Origin: Ignavibacteriaceae bacterium
Lineage (GTDB): Bacteria; Bacteroidota; Ignavibacteria; Ignavibacteriales; Ignavibacteriaceae
DNA length: 64,000 bases
Reading direction: 5' to 3'
Assembly (NCBI GenBank): GCA_013360295.1
Contig: JABWCL010000022.1
Location: 1 to 64,000 of the forward strand
Shown: piece by piece, positions 1 to 9,318 of the stretch
Layout of the letters: the number at the start of each line of letters is the position of its first letter
Numbering within the stretch: the first letter of the stretch is position 1
The notes under the pieces: generated by a model
Seen by the model: the letters and a program-made list of their open reading frames with translations, nothing else
Database searches by the model: none
What the model was told of the DNA's origin: nothing
Position numbers and translations under genes: made by a program

Positions 1-431
1 AGTTTCAATCCACGCACGCGTATAGCGTGCGACATGATATTGTAACACCAAAACCAAATTTATCAAAGTTTCAATCCACGCACGCGTATAGCGTGCGACA
101 ACAAAACTTTCATTCATACAGTCTATAAATCTTGTTTCAATCCACGCACGCGTATAGCGTGCGACACAACTTCAAAACCTGAAGCAATACAAAAATAAAC
201 GTTTCAATCCACGCACGCGTATAGCGTGCGACAAGAAAATTATTTGCATTCACCACATAATCACATTGTTTCAATCCACGCACGCGTATAGCGTGCGACA
301 TTATATAGTAAGAGCAAAAGTTAGAAAGATATGTTTCAATCCACGCACGCGTATAGCGTGCGACGTTATCCGCCGTGTATCCGTTGATAAAGTAATTCTG
401 TTTCAATCCACGCACGCGTATAGCGTGCGAC
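1..431 (-). CRISPR. Type I-C CRISPR array (7 repeats visible, truncated at left edge)
   Basis: Seven identical 32-nt repeats lie at 2-33, 68-99, 134-165, 201-232, 268-299, 333-364 and 400-431. On the plus strand each begins GTTTCAATCC and ends GCGTGCGAC. The six complete spacers are 33-35 nt. The repeat contains a 7-bp stem (CGCACGC/GCGTGCG). Read on the minus strand it ends GTGGATTGAAAC, the usual 3' end of type I-C repeats, so the array is probably transcribed leftward from a leader next to cas2. No repeat variant is seen, so the degenerate distal end is not in view, and base 1 belongs to another spacer. The array therefore continues beyond the window. Confidence 0.98.
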
Positions 432-603
432 TGTAGTATTCCCAACCCATTTGGTTGTAAATACTTAATAATGCTTTTCCGCTAATCTGCCAATTAATTC
501 GGCCATATCAGCGGAAAGAAGTAAAAAACTTCGTTTTAAACGATTTTTCCCACCGCTAAGCCACCATTGTTTTTATGTTTGCTTCGGTTAGCGGCATAAA
601 AAG
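432..603 (-). promoter_or_regulatory. CRISPR leader region with two inverted repeats
   Basis: This noncoding stretch lies between the cas2 stop and the first repeat and should contain the leader and array promoter. It holds two inverted repeats built on a shared CCGCTAA-type core. One is TTTCCGCT/AGCGGAAA at 476-483 and 510-517; the other is CCGCTAA/TTAGCGG at 553-559 and 588-594. The one nearer cas2 could be a cas2 terminator. The one nearer the array could be a leader element used in spacer integration. Both roles are inferred. Confidence 0.6.
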
Positions 604-894
604 TCAAAGTATAAGCGTATCGTCAGCCTTTAAGTTTTTACTGACGCCATAATGTTCGTGCCGCCTTTTCCAATTGGCGCCGAGGTAATAAAATCTAAGG
701 CTGTCTTCCTCCGGATTATAAATTGAGAGCAGCTGATGTTTCAGGAATTCCCATTGAGCGGGATCTACCATACATTCAAAGACCGAATACTGCGCCCTGA
801 TCCCGAAATTGAGGCAGGTCTCCGCCACCTTTTTCAGCCTTTTGCGCCCGGTCAGAGTCTTGGTAGATACATCATAACTGACCACGACCATCAT
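604..894 (-). CDS. cas2: CRISPR-associated endonuclease Cas2
   Basis: This 96-residue protein is the normal length for Cas2. It opens with MMVVVSYDVS, the first beta strand of the ferredoxin-like fold, with the conserved Asp at position 8. The remainder (TGRKRLKKVAETCLNFG, then QYSVFECMVD) is typical of Cas2. Cas2 dimers bridge Cas1 dimers in the complex that integrates new spacers. It is the last gene of the cas operon, 22 nt after cas1, and lies next to the leader and array. The family assignment is secure. Confidence 0.97.
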   Translation of the reverse strand: MMVVVSYDVSTKTLTGRKRLKKVAETCLNFGIRAQYSVFECMVDPAQWEFLKHQLLSIYNPEEDSLRFYYLGANWKRRHEHYGVSKNLKADDTLIL

Positions 895-916
895 ATAAAC
901 CTCTTTTCAAAAAAAA

Positions 917-1960
917 TTATTTTAAATAAAAGGGAGGATATTCATCTATATCGCCTCTTATGTATCTTGCTAAAAGTTGCGCCTGTATATGGGGCAGCAA
1001 GCCTATCGTCATTTTTTCTCCCAGAAATGGATGTATGATTTCCTCCTGCTTCCTCTTTTGGTAAGCGGTCAGCAGTTCTTTTCTTGCCTTATCCGACATC
1101 CGAACTTCGCCAGATTCTCTTATTTCAAAATCATCCTTTGTCACTTGTTTAAGGTTTATCAGGTTCAGCATAATCCTGTCCCCCAGGTATGCGCGGAACT
1201 CTTCCATCATATCAAGCGCGAGGCTGGGGCGCCCGGGCCTGATGCGGTGCAGAAACCCTACCTGCGGATCAAGTCCGACAGTTTCCAGTGAAGACCGGAC
1301 ATCGTTCGCCAGTATAGTATATAAAAATGAAAGCATCGCGTTCGCCGGATCCAGCGGGGGGCGCCGGCTGCGTCCGGTAAAACGGAAATCATTTTCCTGT
1401 TCAACGATCAGTTCGGGCAATACTCCGAAATATTCCGAAGCGCACTCCCCTTCATACCCGCGAAGTTCATCTAAAGATTCTGCCGCCCGTATGTTTCTAA
1501 GCCTCCCGCCAAGAAGTTCAACCGCCGAACCGGTTTCGTCAGAATATTTATCAGGGTGGTTTCTCTGATGCCTTTGCAGCATATACCTGTAATTTGAAAC
1601 TTTTGCGGCTACAATATTTTTTGCAATCTTCAGAGATTCAGGCTCGCTGTCAGAGAGGCTGTACTGTGTCTTCCGGAGCAGCACGTTCCCTTTCTGCGCG
1701 CCATATACACGCGCAAGAAACCTTCCCGTTTCAGTAAGGTAGCTGATCCCCACATTCTTTTCGGCGCAAAATGCCATTATTTGCGGGCTTAATGGTTTGA
1801 AGCCAAAGCACACGATGTTTTCAATTGTATGCACCGGTGCCTGAAGCGCTTTTTTTGTTTCCCCGTCGGCATTCCGCAATTCAACCACAAAGGTCTCGTG
1901 TTCTTTCCGGACGTATGCATCGTCGGAAGTTATGTAAAGCGTATTAAGATGGCGTTTCAT
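917..1960 (-). CDS. cas1: CRISPR-associated integrase Cas1 (type I-C)
   Basis: The protein has 347 residues, usual for Cas1 of subtype I-C. The N-terminal beta-rich part starts MKRHLNTLYITSDDAYVRKE. The C-terminal helical domain carries the expected catalytic acid, histidine and aspartate positions, visible as EYFGVLPEL and then GFLHRIRPGRPSLALDMMEE. Cas1 is the metal-dependent integrase that inserts protospacers at the leader end of the array. The start overlaps the end of cas4 by 4 bp (1957-1960), so the two are translationally coupled. It should act with Cas2 and Cas4 in adaptation. Confidence 0.97.
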   Translation of the reverse strand: MKRHLNTLYITSDDAYVRKEHETFVVELRNADGETKKALQAPVHTIENIVCFGFKPLSPQIMAFCAEKNVGISYLTETGRFLARVYGAQKGNVLLRKTQYSLSDSEPESLKIAKNIVAAKVSNYRYMLQRHQRNHPDKYSDETGSAVELLGGRLRNIRAAESLDELRGYEGECASEYFGVLPELIVEQENDFRFTGRSRRPPLDPANAMLSFLYTILANDVRSSLETVGLDPQVGFLHRIRPGRPSLALDMMEEFRAYLGDRIMLNLINLKQVTKDDFEIRESGEVRMSDKARKELLTAYQKRKQEEIIHPFLGEKMTIGLLPHIQAQLLARYIRGDIDEYPPFYLK

Positions 1961-2580
1961 ACCGTAAATAAATCGTTAATGTAAGAATTAAGTTTGGCCC
2001 TGTCCATTGATTTCGGCTGGCAGATATCCATTAAGGAACAGTTTCTGCACTTCGCGGAGTATGCGGCGCGGGGCGCTTTTTTTGAAGTTACTATTTCCCT
2101 TACCCCGTCAATTACTTTAACCGTTTGTTCTCGCAATATTTCCGATAATTCAACTGAAACCCGCCGCCGGATCTTTCCGTAGAAAAAAGCGCCGTTCATT
2201 ACCCGAATACTGAGCATTTCTTCAAGGCAAAGCGCCTGAGCGCATAGCTGTACTTCATCGCTGATATCGCCTTTAGGTTCGCCAGCCTTGTATTCTACGG
2301 GAATTACTTCAGAAGTATCTTTTGATTTCCGGAATTCCACAACATCGCACCTGCCCGTTAAGCCAAACTCGTAAGAATGAATCCTCAATCCCCTGACGGT
2401 CTTAACATCGCCGCGGGTTTCGAAGGTGTCAGTATCAACTTTTTCGTGCAGTATCTCACCCCTCGCGGTGAAAAGGTTATCCTGCCAGGCATCTTCAACG
2501 TGAATAAGCCCGCATTGACGGGGGCAATAAATATAGTGCTGCAGGGCACTGATCATAATAAAGTCGTCTTCACAGTACAC
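1957..2580 (-). CDS. cas4: CRISPR-associated exonuclease Cas4
   Basis: The protein has 207 residues and is a RecB-like nuclease. It has an N-terminal cysteine pair in YIYCPRQCGLIHVE, the nuclease motif VIPVEYKAGEPKG with the catalytic Glu-x-Lys, the QLCAQALCLEEM helix, and a C-terminal cluster CRNCSLMDIC. The four cysteines should bind a 4Fe-4S cluster. Cas4 trims prespacers and helps select the PAM and orientation in I-C systems. It overlaps cas1 by 4 bp. Only 2 nt separate its start from the stop of the preceding BRO/DinD-like gene, so all three are likely on one transcript. Confidence 0.97.
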   Translation of the reverse strand: MYCEDDFIMISALQHYIYCPRQCGLIHVEDAWQDNLFTARGEILHEKVDTDTFETRGDVKTVRGLRIHSYEFGLTGRCDVVEFRKSKDTSEVIPVEYKAGEPKGDISDEVQLCAQALCLEEMLSIRVMNGAFFYGKIRRRVSVELSEILREQTVKVIDGVREIVTSKKAPRAAYSAKCRNCSLMDICQPKSMDRAKLNSYINDLFTV

Positions 2581-2582
2581 AG

Positions 2583-3428
2583 TTATTCTCCGCTTTTATC
2601 ACGCAGCCTTTTCTTTTTTTCCGCAATGGCATTAAAATTTTGGTTTGTTACAACCTTTTTGCCGGATTTGGCCTCAAGGTCTTTTCTTGCTTTCCCCGCT
2701 ACAGAGCCTCCTTCAACCGCGGCTTTTTTATTTTCCGGGAAACCTTGTGCATTTTTATTCCTGGCGATTTCGGTGGTGGCGGCCTCGCCCAGCATCGTAA
2801 AGATCAGCTCAAGATCGGTCATATGATCCCTAAGGTTCTCTTTAGGTTTGGAGAGCCCTTTGAAGTTTTTATATTCAGCGGGAGTTAATCCGAATGTTGC
2901 TTTGCTGATTTCGGAGGTAAGGATTGCATATTCCAGGCCTTCCTTAACTCCGCGGTTTTTCCACTCGTTAGTAAGTTCATCGCGGACTGCAATGCCCCTT
3001 ACTCTTTTTTCAATCCACTCGTCGCTGTAACCCTTGGCCTTGTATAGTTCCCGCATTCTTTTCTGGGCAAGCTCGGGATTTTCAATTTCCTCCAGGCGTT
3101 CATAGCCGACTTTAGCCAGCCAAAGTTTCAGCGGTTCAACTTTTGGGGAAGGGACAGACTGAATTAACCTTAACAATTGTCCGGCATCGGCAACATCGGT
3201 AAGCCGCATTTTTCCATCGGCGGCAGGTAATTTCAAAGCGTTACAATTTGTAACGGTTTCATTTCCCTCCGCTTTTAACCGCTTTTTCAGGACGCGCCAA
3301 TAAACCTGCGGATTGGGGCTGTCTGTCAGAGCAGCGAGCACATCCACAACGGCAAAATACCACTTTTGTTCTGCATCGTTCCATTGGGAGCGGATTTGTT
3401 TTTGTTCAAATAATTTTATGTTTGGCAC
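2583..3428 (-). CDS. BRO-N / DinD-like protein embedded in the cas operon
   Basis: This 281-residue protein is not a core Cas protein. Residues 1 to about 120 look like a BRO-N (phage antirepressor type) domain: IRSQWNDAEQKWYFAVVDVL, then YWRVLKKRLK and LTDVADAGQLLRLIQSVPS. The C-terminal half resembles E. coli DinD (DNA-damage-inducible protein D), with TSEISKATFGLTPAEYKNFK, then DHMTDLELIFTMLGEAATTE and a basic tail. DinD is reported to inhibit RecA; whether that applies here is unknown. It follows the cas7 stop by 14 nt and ends 2 nt before cas4, on the same strand, so it is positioned as an operon member. A recent phage-derived insertion is an alternative, but no phage neighbours or repeats flank it. 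Confidence 0.85.
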   Translation of the reverse strand: MPNIKLFEQKQIRSQWNDAEQKWYFAVVDVLAALTDSPNPQVYWRVLKKRLKAEGNETVTNCNALKLPAADGKMRLTDVADAGQLLRLIQSVPSPKVEPLKLWLAKVGYERLEEIENPELAQKRMRELYKAKGYSDEWIEKRVRGIAVRDELTNEWKNRGVKEGLEYAILTSEISKATFGLTPAEYKNFKGLSKPKENLRDHMTDLELIFTMLGEAATTEIARNKNAQGFPENKKAAVEGGSVAGKARKDLEAKSGKKVVTNQNFNAIAEKKKRLRDKSGE

Positions 3429-3442
3429 TTTGTTTCCTATTC

Positions 3443-4306
3443 TTAATGCAATTCAATTATTTTAAAGATATCGCTAAAAGTTTTTCCGTCAAGATGAATT
3501 TCGTAGTCGGAGTAATTGCGGGCAGGAACCCCTTCTCCGGTTATCTTCTTATGAGTAACCCTTGAAAAAAGTTCGTGCGCCATCCCGTTTCCTAACGCGG
3601 AACTGTGTTTGAAGACTATCAGTTTGCGCAAATTCATTTCACCTCTTGCGGCGGATCTGTCGTGTTCAAACATATTTTGCATCGCTTCAAAGAACAGATT
3701 TAAATCCTCGTCGCTGAATCCGGTTTGTTCAGCGAGATGCGCTGAAATGAATCCGTGACCTCTGTACAAACCGTAAGGAACGGTGTATTTGCGGCCCATC
3801 GTTCTGTTGTCTCCGCTTTGTTTTTCAGCTTCAGCCTCTGTTGTTACCGCCATACGTGTAATGCTGTGTTCAAGCGCAACAATCGGGTCCACTGAACGTG
3901 CAAAAGTGATTTGAATTGGACCTCGTACTTGACCAGCATTTTTCCCGGTGGACATAACTGCGCCAAAGGCCCGAATATCATAGTAATTTTTACACATAAC
4001 CATTCTAGCGGCTTCTGTTTTCTCCCCTTTTTCTTTCTTCTTAACTTCAGTATCCTCGTGAGCATTGTCAATTAGATTATTTAATATCGCCTTTTCCTTA
4101 ATAAAGATATCGAATGGTGGTTTGCCCGATTTTATTATTGAAATATAATTTCTGACTTTTCTCTTTATACAAACATCAGTAACCAACCCGTTGCCAGTTT
4201 CCGCATCAATCCGAGGTAAATTACCTGCATCCGGGTCGCCGTTTGGATTACCGTCTTTTACATCGAAGTAAAAAACAAAGTCATAACGATTTTTAATTGT
4301 TTCCAT
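3443..4306 (-). CDS. cas7: Cas7 (Csd2/Cas7c), Cascade backbone subunit, type I-C
   Basis: The protein has 287 residues, the usual Csd2 size. It starts [20 protein letters not shown] and continues with [15 protein letters not shown], a hallmark of Cas7 of subtype I-C. Other family segments are [20 protein letters not shown] and [14 protein letters not shown]. Multiple Cas7 copies form the helical filament that holds the crRNA spacer. It lies 21 nt downstream of cas8c. The BRO/DinD-like gene follows it where cas4 would be expected. Confidence 0.96.
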   Translation of the reverse strand: METIKNRYDFVFYFDVKDGNPNGDPDAGNLPRIDAETGNGLVTDVCIKRKVRNYISIIKSGKPPFDIFIKEKAILNNLIDNAHEDTEVKKKEKGEKTEAARMVMCKNYYDIRAFGAVMSTGKNAGQVRGPIQITFARSVDPIVALEHSITRMAVTTEAEAEKQSGDNRTMGRKYTVPYGLYRGHGFISAHLAEQTGFSDEDLNLFFEAMQNMFEHDRSAARGEMNLRKLIVFKHSSALGNGMAHELFSRVTHKKITGEGVPARNYSDYEIHLDGKTFSDIFKIIELH

Positions 4307-4327
4307 TTTTAAATTCTCCTATATGTA

Positions 4328-6076
4328 TTATTGGTTATTTGTTTCTGTTTCGTTTTTTGATTTATCGTTTTTTGGGGTAAAGAAATCCTGCCTTTGATGG
4401 TAATAGCCGATGGCAAAATATGCCTGTTCATTCAAAGATAAATTAGAGGGGAATAAATTGATTCCTTCTATTATTTCTCCGATCAGCTTTTCAAAAAACA
4501 CTTTCTTTCCTTCGCTCAGTTTTTTGATATGTGCGTTTTTCAGGCTCAAGAGCCGGGGAAAGACTGTAACCGGCGTGCTTGATGCCGCACTGTAGAATCT
4601 ATCCCGGATAGTTGCATTTATGCCGGGACTAGATTCTTCCTGAATTTTTTCCAGAACGGCAAATAGTCTTCCCGTTCTGTAAGATATGTTTGTGTTTTGA
4701 GGGTCTAAAGCCATAAGTAGCTCCTTTTGTTTATTATTAAATTTATTATAACGGTTAAAAAATGCTTTTATTATTGCGGCACGGGTACGGTTAACCGACC
4801 TTTCGGCCCTGATCCGAATCATACACTGATGAAGCAGTGCGCGCGGGTAGGGTGTACCGTCTACTATACTCTCAATAACTGCACCGGCGAGGTTGGGAGG
4901 GACATTATCCATTTTGTAACCGAGCGCGGTTGAAGAAAGTATTTGGTATAAACTCAGATATTTTTTCTCATTTGGGCCGTGGATAATCTCGAAATCCTCG
5001 AAATGTGCTTTAATGTTTTTTCCAAAATCTTCCACTGAGGGGGACCTCCAAAAACGGACAGAGATCCGGGCCGAATTTGGGGCAAGACCGAGCAAATAAA
5101 AATGGTTAGAATGCTCGGAAGATAATTGTCCGGTATGAATGGATTCAATGAGTTTTAAAATTTTCTCAGATCCGGCATCGGGATTATCATCCTGTGTTTT
5201 CTGGGCGGCTACAACCCAAGAGAAAATTTCCTCTGGGTTAACCGAGGTACTCCTATTTTCACTCCAAAATACAATAGTAGTGTCTGCAATAGTAACTTTA
5301 TTTTTCGAATCTTTTCCCAACAAACTGTTAAGCGCGGTCGTATAACCGAAGGCAGCTTTCTCAGAAATCGGGGCATTAAAATTTTGTGTGCGTCCGTATG
5401 AATTAAAGGCAGCAAGATTAAAAGAAACGAGGGCGCCCCCCTGAGTATTACCTCCTCTAACACCTTTTATGTTTGGGTGTAACCGGCTGATTGAAGAATT
5501 TGCTTCGCCGGTAATAAGACAAACCCCGGAAGGATTATCTGACTTAATTCTATTTATTTTTGTACGAACATCATCGCATATACAACTATGGGCATACTCA
5601 TCAATCTTGAATACAATAAACGGATTTTCATCAAGCATTATTTTCCATAAATCGTTATATGAAGATTTTTCGATTTGATCAACGGGATCATCCTGAAGAA
5701 AGATCATTAAACTTTTTACAGACGGACTTTCATTAATATTAATCTCTGCTTTAATCTTCTCCAAAAAGAGCCCGAATCTTTCCTCCACATCGGTTCTATT
5801 CCGCGGATTTGCCCCCAGCGCGTATTCGATATTATCCCATAGGAGATTAGCGGATTTTCCAACTGTTCTTTTAACAGATTGGGGCACTAAAAATTTTTTT
5901 GAACGCATCTTTTTACCCTCTCCCTCTTTAGTGTCCTCAATGGCAACAAATTTGCCAAGCATATTTATCACTATCCGGTAAGGTATCTCCTTCCATTCCC
6001 ATCCCTCTGGAGCTATTGAGTTGTTATCGGCAGCGGCTTTTCGGTTGTAATAATCGTTCAACGCCTGTAAAATCAT
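4328..6076 (-). CDS. cas8c: Cas8c (Csd1), large subunit of type I-C Cascade
   Basis: The protein has 582 residues, within the Csd1/Cas8c range. It begins MILQALNDYYNRKAA and contains family segments such as CLITGEANSSISRLHPNIKG and RGGNTQGGALVSFNLAAFNS. A C-terminal helical region is compatible with the small-subunit-like part that I-C systems can produce from an internal start in cas8c. Cas8c recognises the PAM and recruits Cas3. Its start overlaps the cas5 stop by 4 bp. The family call is firm; the internal small subunit is not tested. Confidence 0.95.
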   Translation of the reverse strand: MILQALNDYYNRKAAADNNSIAPEGWEWKEIPYRIVINMLGKFVAIEDTKEGEGKKMRSKKFLVPQSVKRTVGKSANLLWDNIEYALGANPRNRTDVEERFGLFLEKIKAEININESPSVKSLMIFLQDDPVDQIEKSSYNDLWKIMLDENPFIVFKIDEYAHSCICDDVRTKINRIKSDNPSGVCLITGEANSSISRLHPNIKGVRGGNTQGGALVSFNLAAFNSYGRTQNFNAPISEKAAFGYTTALNSLLGKDSKNKVTIADTTIVFWSENRSTSVNPEEIFSWVVAAQKTQDDNPDAGSEKILKLIESIHTGQLSSEHSNHFYLLGLAPNSARISVRFWRSPSVEDFGKNIKAHFEDFEIIHGPNEKKYLSLYQILSSTALGYKMDNVPPNLAGAVIESIVDGTPYPRALLHQCMIRIRAERSVNRTRAAIIKAFFNRYNKFNNKQKELLMALDPQNTNISYRTGRLFAVLEKIQEESSPGINATIRDRFYSAASSTPVTVFPRLLSLKNAHIKKLSEGKKVFFEKLIGEIIEGINLFPSNLSLNEQAYFAIGYYHQRQDFFTPKNDKSKNETETNNQ

Positions 6077-6834
6077 TTTCTTATCTCCTGACTGGTATGG
6101 TGAGGAATATGAACCACTCCATTTTCGATTTTAGCCTGGAAAAACATTGGTTTTGGATCGTTGGGGTCTGTGAAGTCCAGATCATATAGCATAAACCCGA
6201 GTTCTTTTGATTCATCTATTGGTGCCGACTTATCCGTATCAGGGTCTTTTACAAATCTGAAACTGCAGGAAAACTCCCGGTTTCCAAGATACGGCTGATT
6301 GAAACACTGTCCTTTAGTTGCTCGCCTTTCAAAAATGGAAAGATATTTCCCCGGATTTTCGTCCTTCCGGAAAGCATCTTTCTGTTCCTCCCAATCTTTA
6401 ATATCCTGTAAAAGCAACTCGCGTTCTTCAGGATCCCACAAATAATCAGGAACAGTCCTGTGTCTATTGTTCAATCGTTCTGCAATCGGTATAAATTCCA
6501 AAACCGCATAGAACCGGTACTTAACATCACGCAAGAAATAACCTGCTCGCTGCTGCCGGGCGTCTTCGATAATTATTCCGGTTGAGCGCTCAGACGCAAC
6601 TGCCCCAACTTCATTTCGCCTTACTGATATCCATTTGATCGGATTCAGAATTTCAATTTTTACGGGGTGCCAGCGTATCGCGGGTTTCCAGAAAATTGCT
6701 TCGAAAACTGCCCTGACCGCAGAGGGCGTGGGGACATCATAACTGACTCTCTCAACTTTCATCTCAGGCCGTGTGAAGCAGGCATAATCTCCCCACACTT
6801 CCAGGCAAAATGGTTTATGCTTAAGATTATTCAT
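6073..6834 (-). CDS. cas5: Cas5 (Cas5c/Cas5d), crRNA-processing subunit of type I-C
   Basis: The protein has 253 residues. It starts near the typical Cas5c pattern KPFCLEVWGDYACFTRPEMK, followed by VERVSYDVPTPSAVRAVFEA. In subtype I-C there is no Cas6; Cas5 itself cleaves the repeat RNA and keeps the 5' handle. The absence of cas6 in this locus agrees with that. The stop overlaps the cas8c start by 4 bp, and a 61-nt gap separates it from cas3. Later segments (NRREFSC-like strand around NREFSCSFRF and LGFMLYDLDF) fit the family. Confidence 0.95.
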   Translation of the reverse strand: MNNLKHKPFCLEVWGDYACFTRPEMKVERVSYDVPTPSAVRAVFEAIFWKPAIRWHPVKIEILNPIKWISVRRNEVGAVASERSTGIIIEDARQQRAGYFLRDVKYRFYAVLEFIPIAERLNNRHRTVPDYLWDPEERELLLQDIKDWEEQKDAFRKDENPGKYLSIFERRATKGQCFNQPYLGNREFSCSFRFVKDPDTDKSAPIDESKELGFMLYDLDFTDPNDPKPMFFQAKIENGVVHIPHHTSQEIRK

Positions 6835-6895
6835 AAATTGTTCCTTATTGTTTTGAGGTAATTCCTTTTAATGTTTAATTATTAGGTGATCAGGG

Positions 6896-9184
6896 TTAAA
6901 TAACAAAATCTCCTTCTATCCAATCTGATTCATTTGCGAGCAGCCCTATGCCGGGCCTGTAAAGGTTCTCGTCTGCCTGTACCCATAAGCCGTTAATATC
7001 TTCAACGTATCCCGCTTTTTTTATCTCATTAAAAATATAGACGGGTACGTTTACAATATATCTCTGCAGTTTTCTGATTAAACCTTTTGTTCCGCCGGCA
7101 TACTTTAGTTCCCCTATAAATGGCAGGCTGCTTTTTCCTGATTTTGAGCTAGTGTACCGCACGATAATGCTGATTTGCCTTTTTGAATCTATCATTTCGA
7201 ATTTTTCAGCAAGAGCTCTGAAACTAAACTCGAAATTTCCGGCATCTCTAACCATCATATCATAAAATTGAGCGTCGTCGAAAGAATTTAGATTTGCATA
7301 GAGAATGGTGAAATATTCGGAAAGTAATCCCGGTGTAATTTCGTATTCATTATGCTTTCTTAAAATTGCCTTACAGGCATCCTCACATTTTCTGAGGAAA
7401 CCCGGAGGAGAATTTTTTGGGGGAACAAAGATCAAAACATTACCGCCTTCAGGTAATTTATTTTCCCGGTTACAGCGTCCGGAAGCCTGAACAATTGAAT
7501 CAAGGCCCGTCATCGCACGATAAACAACCGGGAAATCAATGTCAACTCCCGCCTCAACAAGCTGAGTGCTAATAACGCGGACGGGTTCGCCATTCTTTAG
7601 CCGGACTTTTATTTCAGAAATTATTTCGCTTATCTCCTCGCCGCACATAAACCGCGAAAGATGTATTGTTCCTTCAGGCATTAGTTTGTGTAATGCGCGG
7701 CAGTCGTTTCTGGTATTAACAATGCATAATGCTTGTTCGTGGGCGCCAATTTGTTTTGCTAAAGCCTCCCAGCTCGATGGATTAATGTAGTTTTCGGGGA
7801 AGTGATACTCAACTCTTTTGAAATCTAAAGCAAGTTTATCCGGATTTTCTATTATTTCTCGCACATTTTCTAAACCATTAATAATGGTTGGAGCCGATCC
7901 CAGAGAACCAATCAATGCAGGTTGTGTGGCTGACATCAACAAAACAGTAACACCGAAATATTTTACAAGACCTTCCAGTACACTCAATATTGGCCTGAAA
8001 TATCCTGTTGGTAACATCTGGGCCTCGTCGAGAATGATAACGCTGTTGCAAATGTTATGAAGTTTCCGGCACACGGAAGTTCTATTTCCGAAGATTGACT
8101 CAAACAATTGAACATTTGTTGTGACAATAATAGGGGCATCCCAGTTTTCGCAGGCAGTTCTGTTGTTGGCTGTTTCTGTTTCGGGGTCCAGGTTGCTGTG
8201 ATGTTCAACAACCTGATCCTCGCCGAACAAATAATTACCCTCCGCTAATCTTTTTGCAATTTCCTCATCAGTGTCAGCTCCGTATTTATAAACCTTAGCG
8301 GTCTGTTCAATTATGCTAGTGTAAGGGATAGCTACTATTATGCGTTTCTTTTTGTGTTTTATGGCGTGTTCTAAAGCAAAAGCCATTGAAGAAAGGGTCT
8401 TTCCGCCACCGGTTGGAACAGTCAAAGAGAAGAAACCGGGTTCTAATTCGGCTTTTTTCCTGCAAATGTCAAGTATCTCTTTTCTTTTCAGATTTAATTG
8501 ATTGTCCCCTGGTTTGGTCTCAATGAAATTATCAAATCTTTGCTTCAGTGTGTCAAGCGGAAGATATCTGCCGCGCTCTTTTTCATCCATATAGCTTTCG
8601 GTGTCAATAAAATCCGCGTCAACCAGAGAAGAAAAGAGCATTCTAACCCATAGATGAAACTGTTCTAAATCAGGAGGATTTTCTTTTGCAACCGCGGGAG
8701 GGGCAGATGGATTTTCGCAATCAAGGAATTCTTGAGCCTCATCTATTGGTTTAATCTTATCTAAATCATTTTTAATAAGGTTACAATCGTTATCAAATAT
8801 CCTATTATAGAGTTGTGGCGTCCAATCAGGCAAGCCGGAATGATGTCCTGCAATTACATAAGCGGTTAGTTTTGCGGCGGGGGAATTTTTAAATTTCTCG
8901 AATAAATGAATAGCTCCGGCAGAGCTGTGATTTGGCCGCGACCTATAATTTTCGATGTGTGCGTCTTCATCATAGTATCCCGCCTTTTTTCTTAAATAGC
9001 TTTGCCAGTCAGGATGATACTTCCCAAGATCGTGCAGCAAACCCACAAGCCTGCCCCAGTCGCCGTTTCCAAATTCAGCGGCAAACTTAGCGGCTCTTTC
9101 GGCTGTTTCTTCTAAATGAAGTTTTAACGGGTGCGGTTCAGCCCAGGTTCCGTCTCTCCGTTTTTTTACGTGCGCCAGATTCAT
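6896..9184 (-). CDS. cas3: CRISPR-associated helicase/nuclease Cas3 (HD + SF2 helicase)
   Basis: The protein has 762 residues. The N-terminal HD nuclease domain shows His23, the His51-Asp52 pair in LLHDLGKYHPDW, and the later AYVIAGHHSG motif. The SF2 helicase follows with Walker A (VPTGGGKT), ILDEAQML, LLMSATQP and a C-terminal QLVEAGVDIDFP plus QASGRCNRE motif. Cas3 is recruited by Cascade to degrade target DNA. It is the first gene of the operon. About 134 nt separate it from the convergent-side neighbour, enough for an operon promoter, though no clear box was picked out. All key motifs are present, so interference should be functional. Confidence 0.97.
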   Translation of the reverse strand: MNLAHVKKRRDGTWAEPHPLKLHLEETAERAAKFAAEFGNGDWGRLVGLLHDLGKYHPDWQSYLRKKAGYYDEDAHIENYRSRPNHSSAGAIHLFEKFKNSPAAKLTAYVIAGHHSGLPDWTPQLYNRIFDNDCNLIKNDLDKIKPIDEAQEFLDCENPSAPPAVAKENPPDLEQFHLWVRMLFSSLVDADFIDTESYMDEKERGRYLPLDTLKQRFDNFIETKPGDNQLNLKRKEILDICRKKAELEPGFFSLTVPTGGGKTLSSMAFALEHAIKHKKKRIIVAIPYTSIIEQTAKVYKYGADTDEEIAKRLAEGNYLFGEDQVVEHHSNLDPETETANNRTACENWDAPIIVTTNVQLFESIFGNRTSVCRKLHNICNSVIILDEAQMLPTGYFRPILSVLEGLVKYFGVTVLLMSATQPALIGSLGSAPTIINGLENVREIIENPDKLALDFKRVEYHFPENYINPSSWEALAKQIGAHEQALCIVNTRNDCRALHKLMPEGTIHLSRFMCGEEISEIISEIKVRLKNGEPVRVISTQLVEAGVDIDFPVVYRAMTGLDSIVQASGRCNRENKLPEGGNVLIFVPPKNSPPGFLRKCEDACKAILRKHNEYEITPGLLSEYFTILYANLNSFDDAQFYDMMVRDAGNFEFSFRALAEKFEMIDSKRQISIIVRYTSSKSGKSSLPFIGELKYAGGTKGLIRKLQRYIVNVPVYIFNEIKKAGYVEDINGLWVQADENLYRPGIGLLANESDWIEGDFVI

Positions 9185-9318
9185 TGCGCTGCCCTTTGTC
9201 TATGGTTTATGAGATTAGTTGCTTGTTATCATCTCGAACACCGGAAAAGAACTTTAGAACAATATTAAATTAATGTTTTTTCCTGAAATAAAAACTAATA
9301 TTATTTATGAGTTTAGGC

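Noticed and set aside
137-445. 102-residue reading frame on the minus strand across the CRISPR array
   Set aside because: It is the translation of repeats and spacers; the repeating HAIRVRG/TRAWIET pattern mirrors the repeats.
2583-3428. Prophage remnant as explanation for the BRO/DinD-like gene
   Set aside because: No integrase, att repeats or phage structural genes flank it, and its spacing fits the cas operon on both sides.
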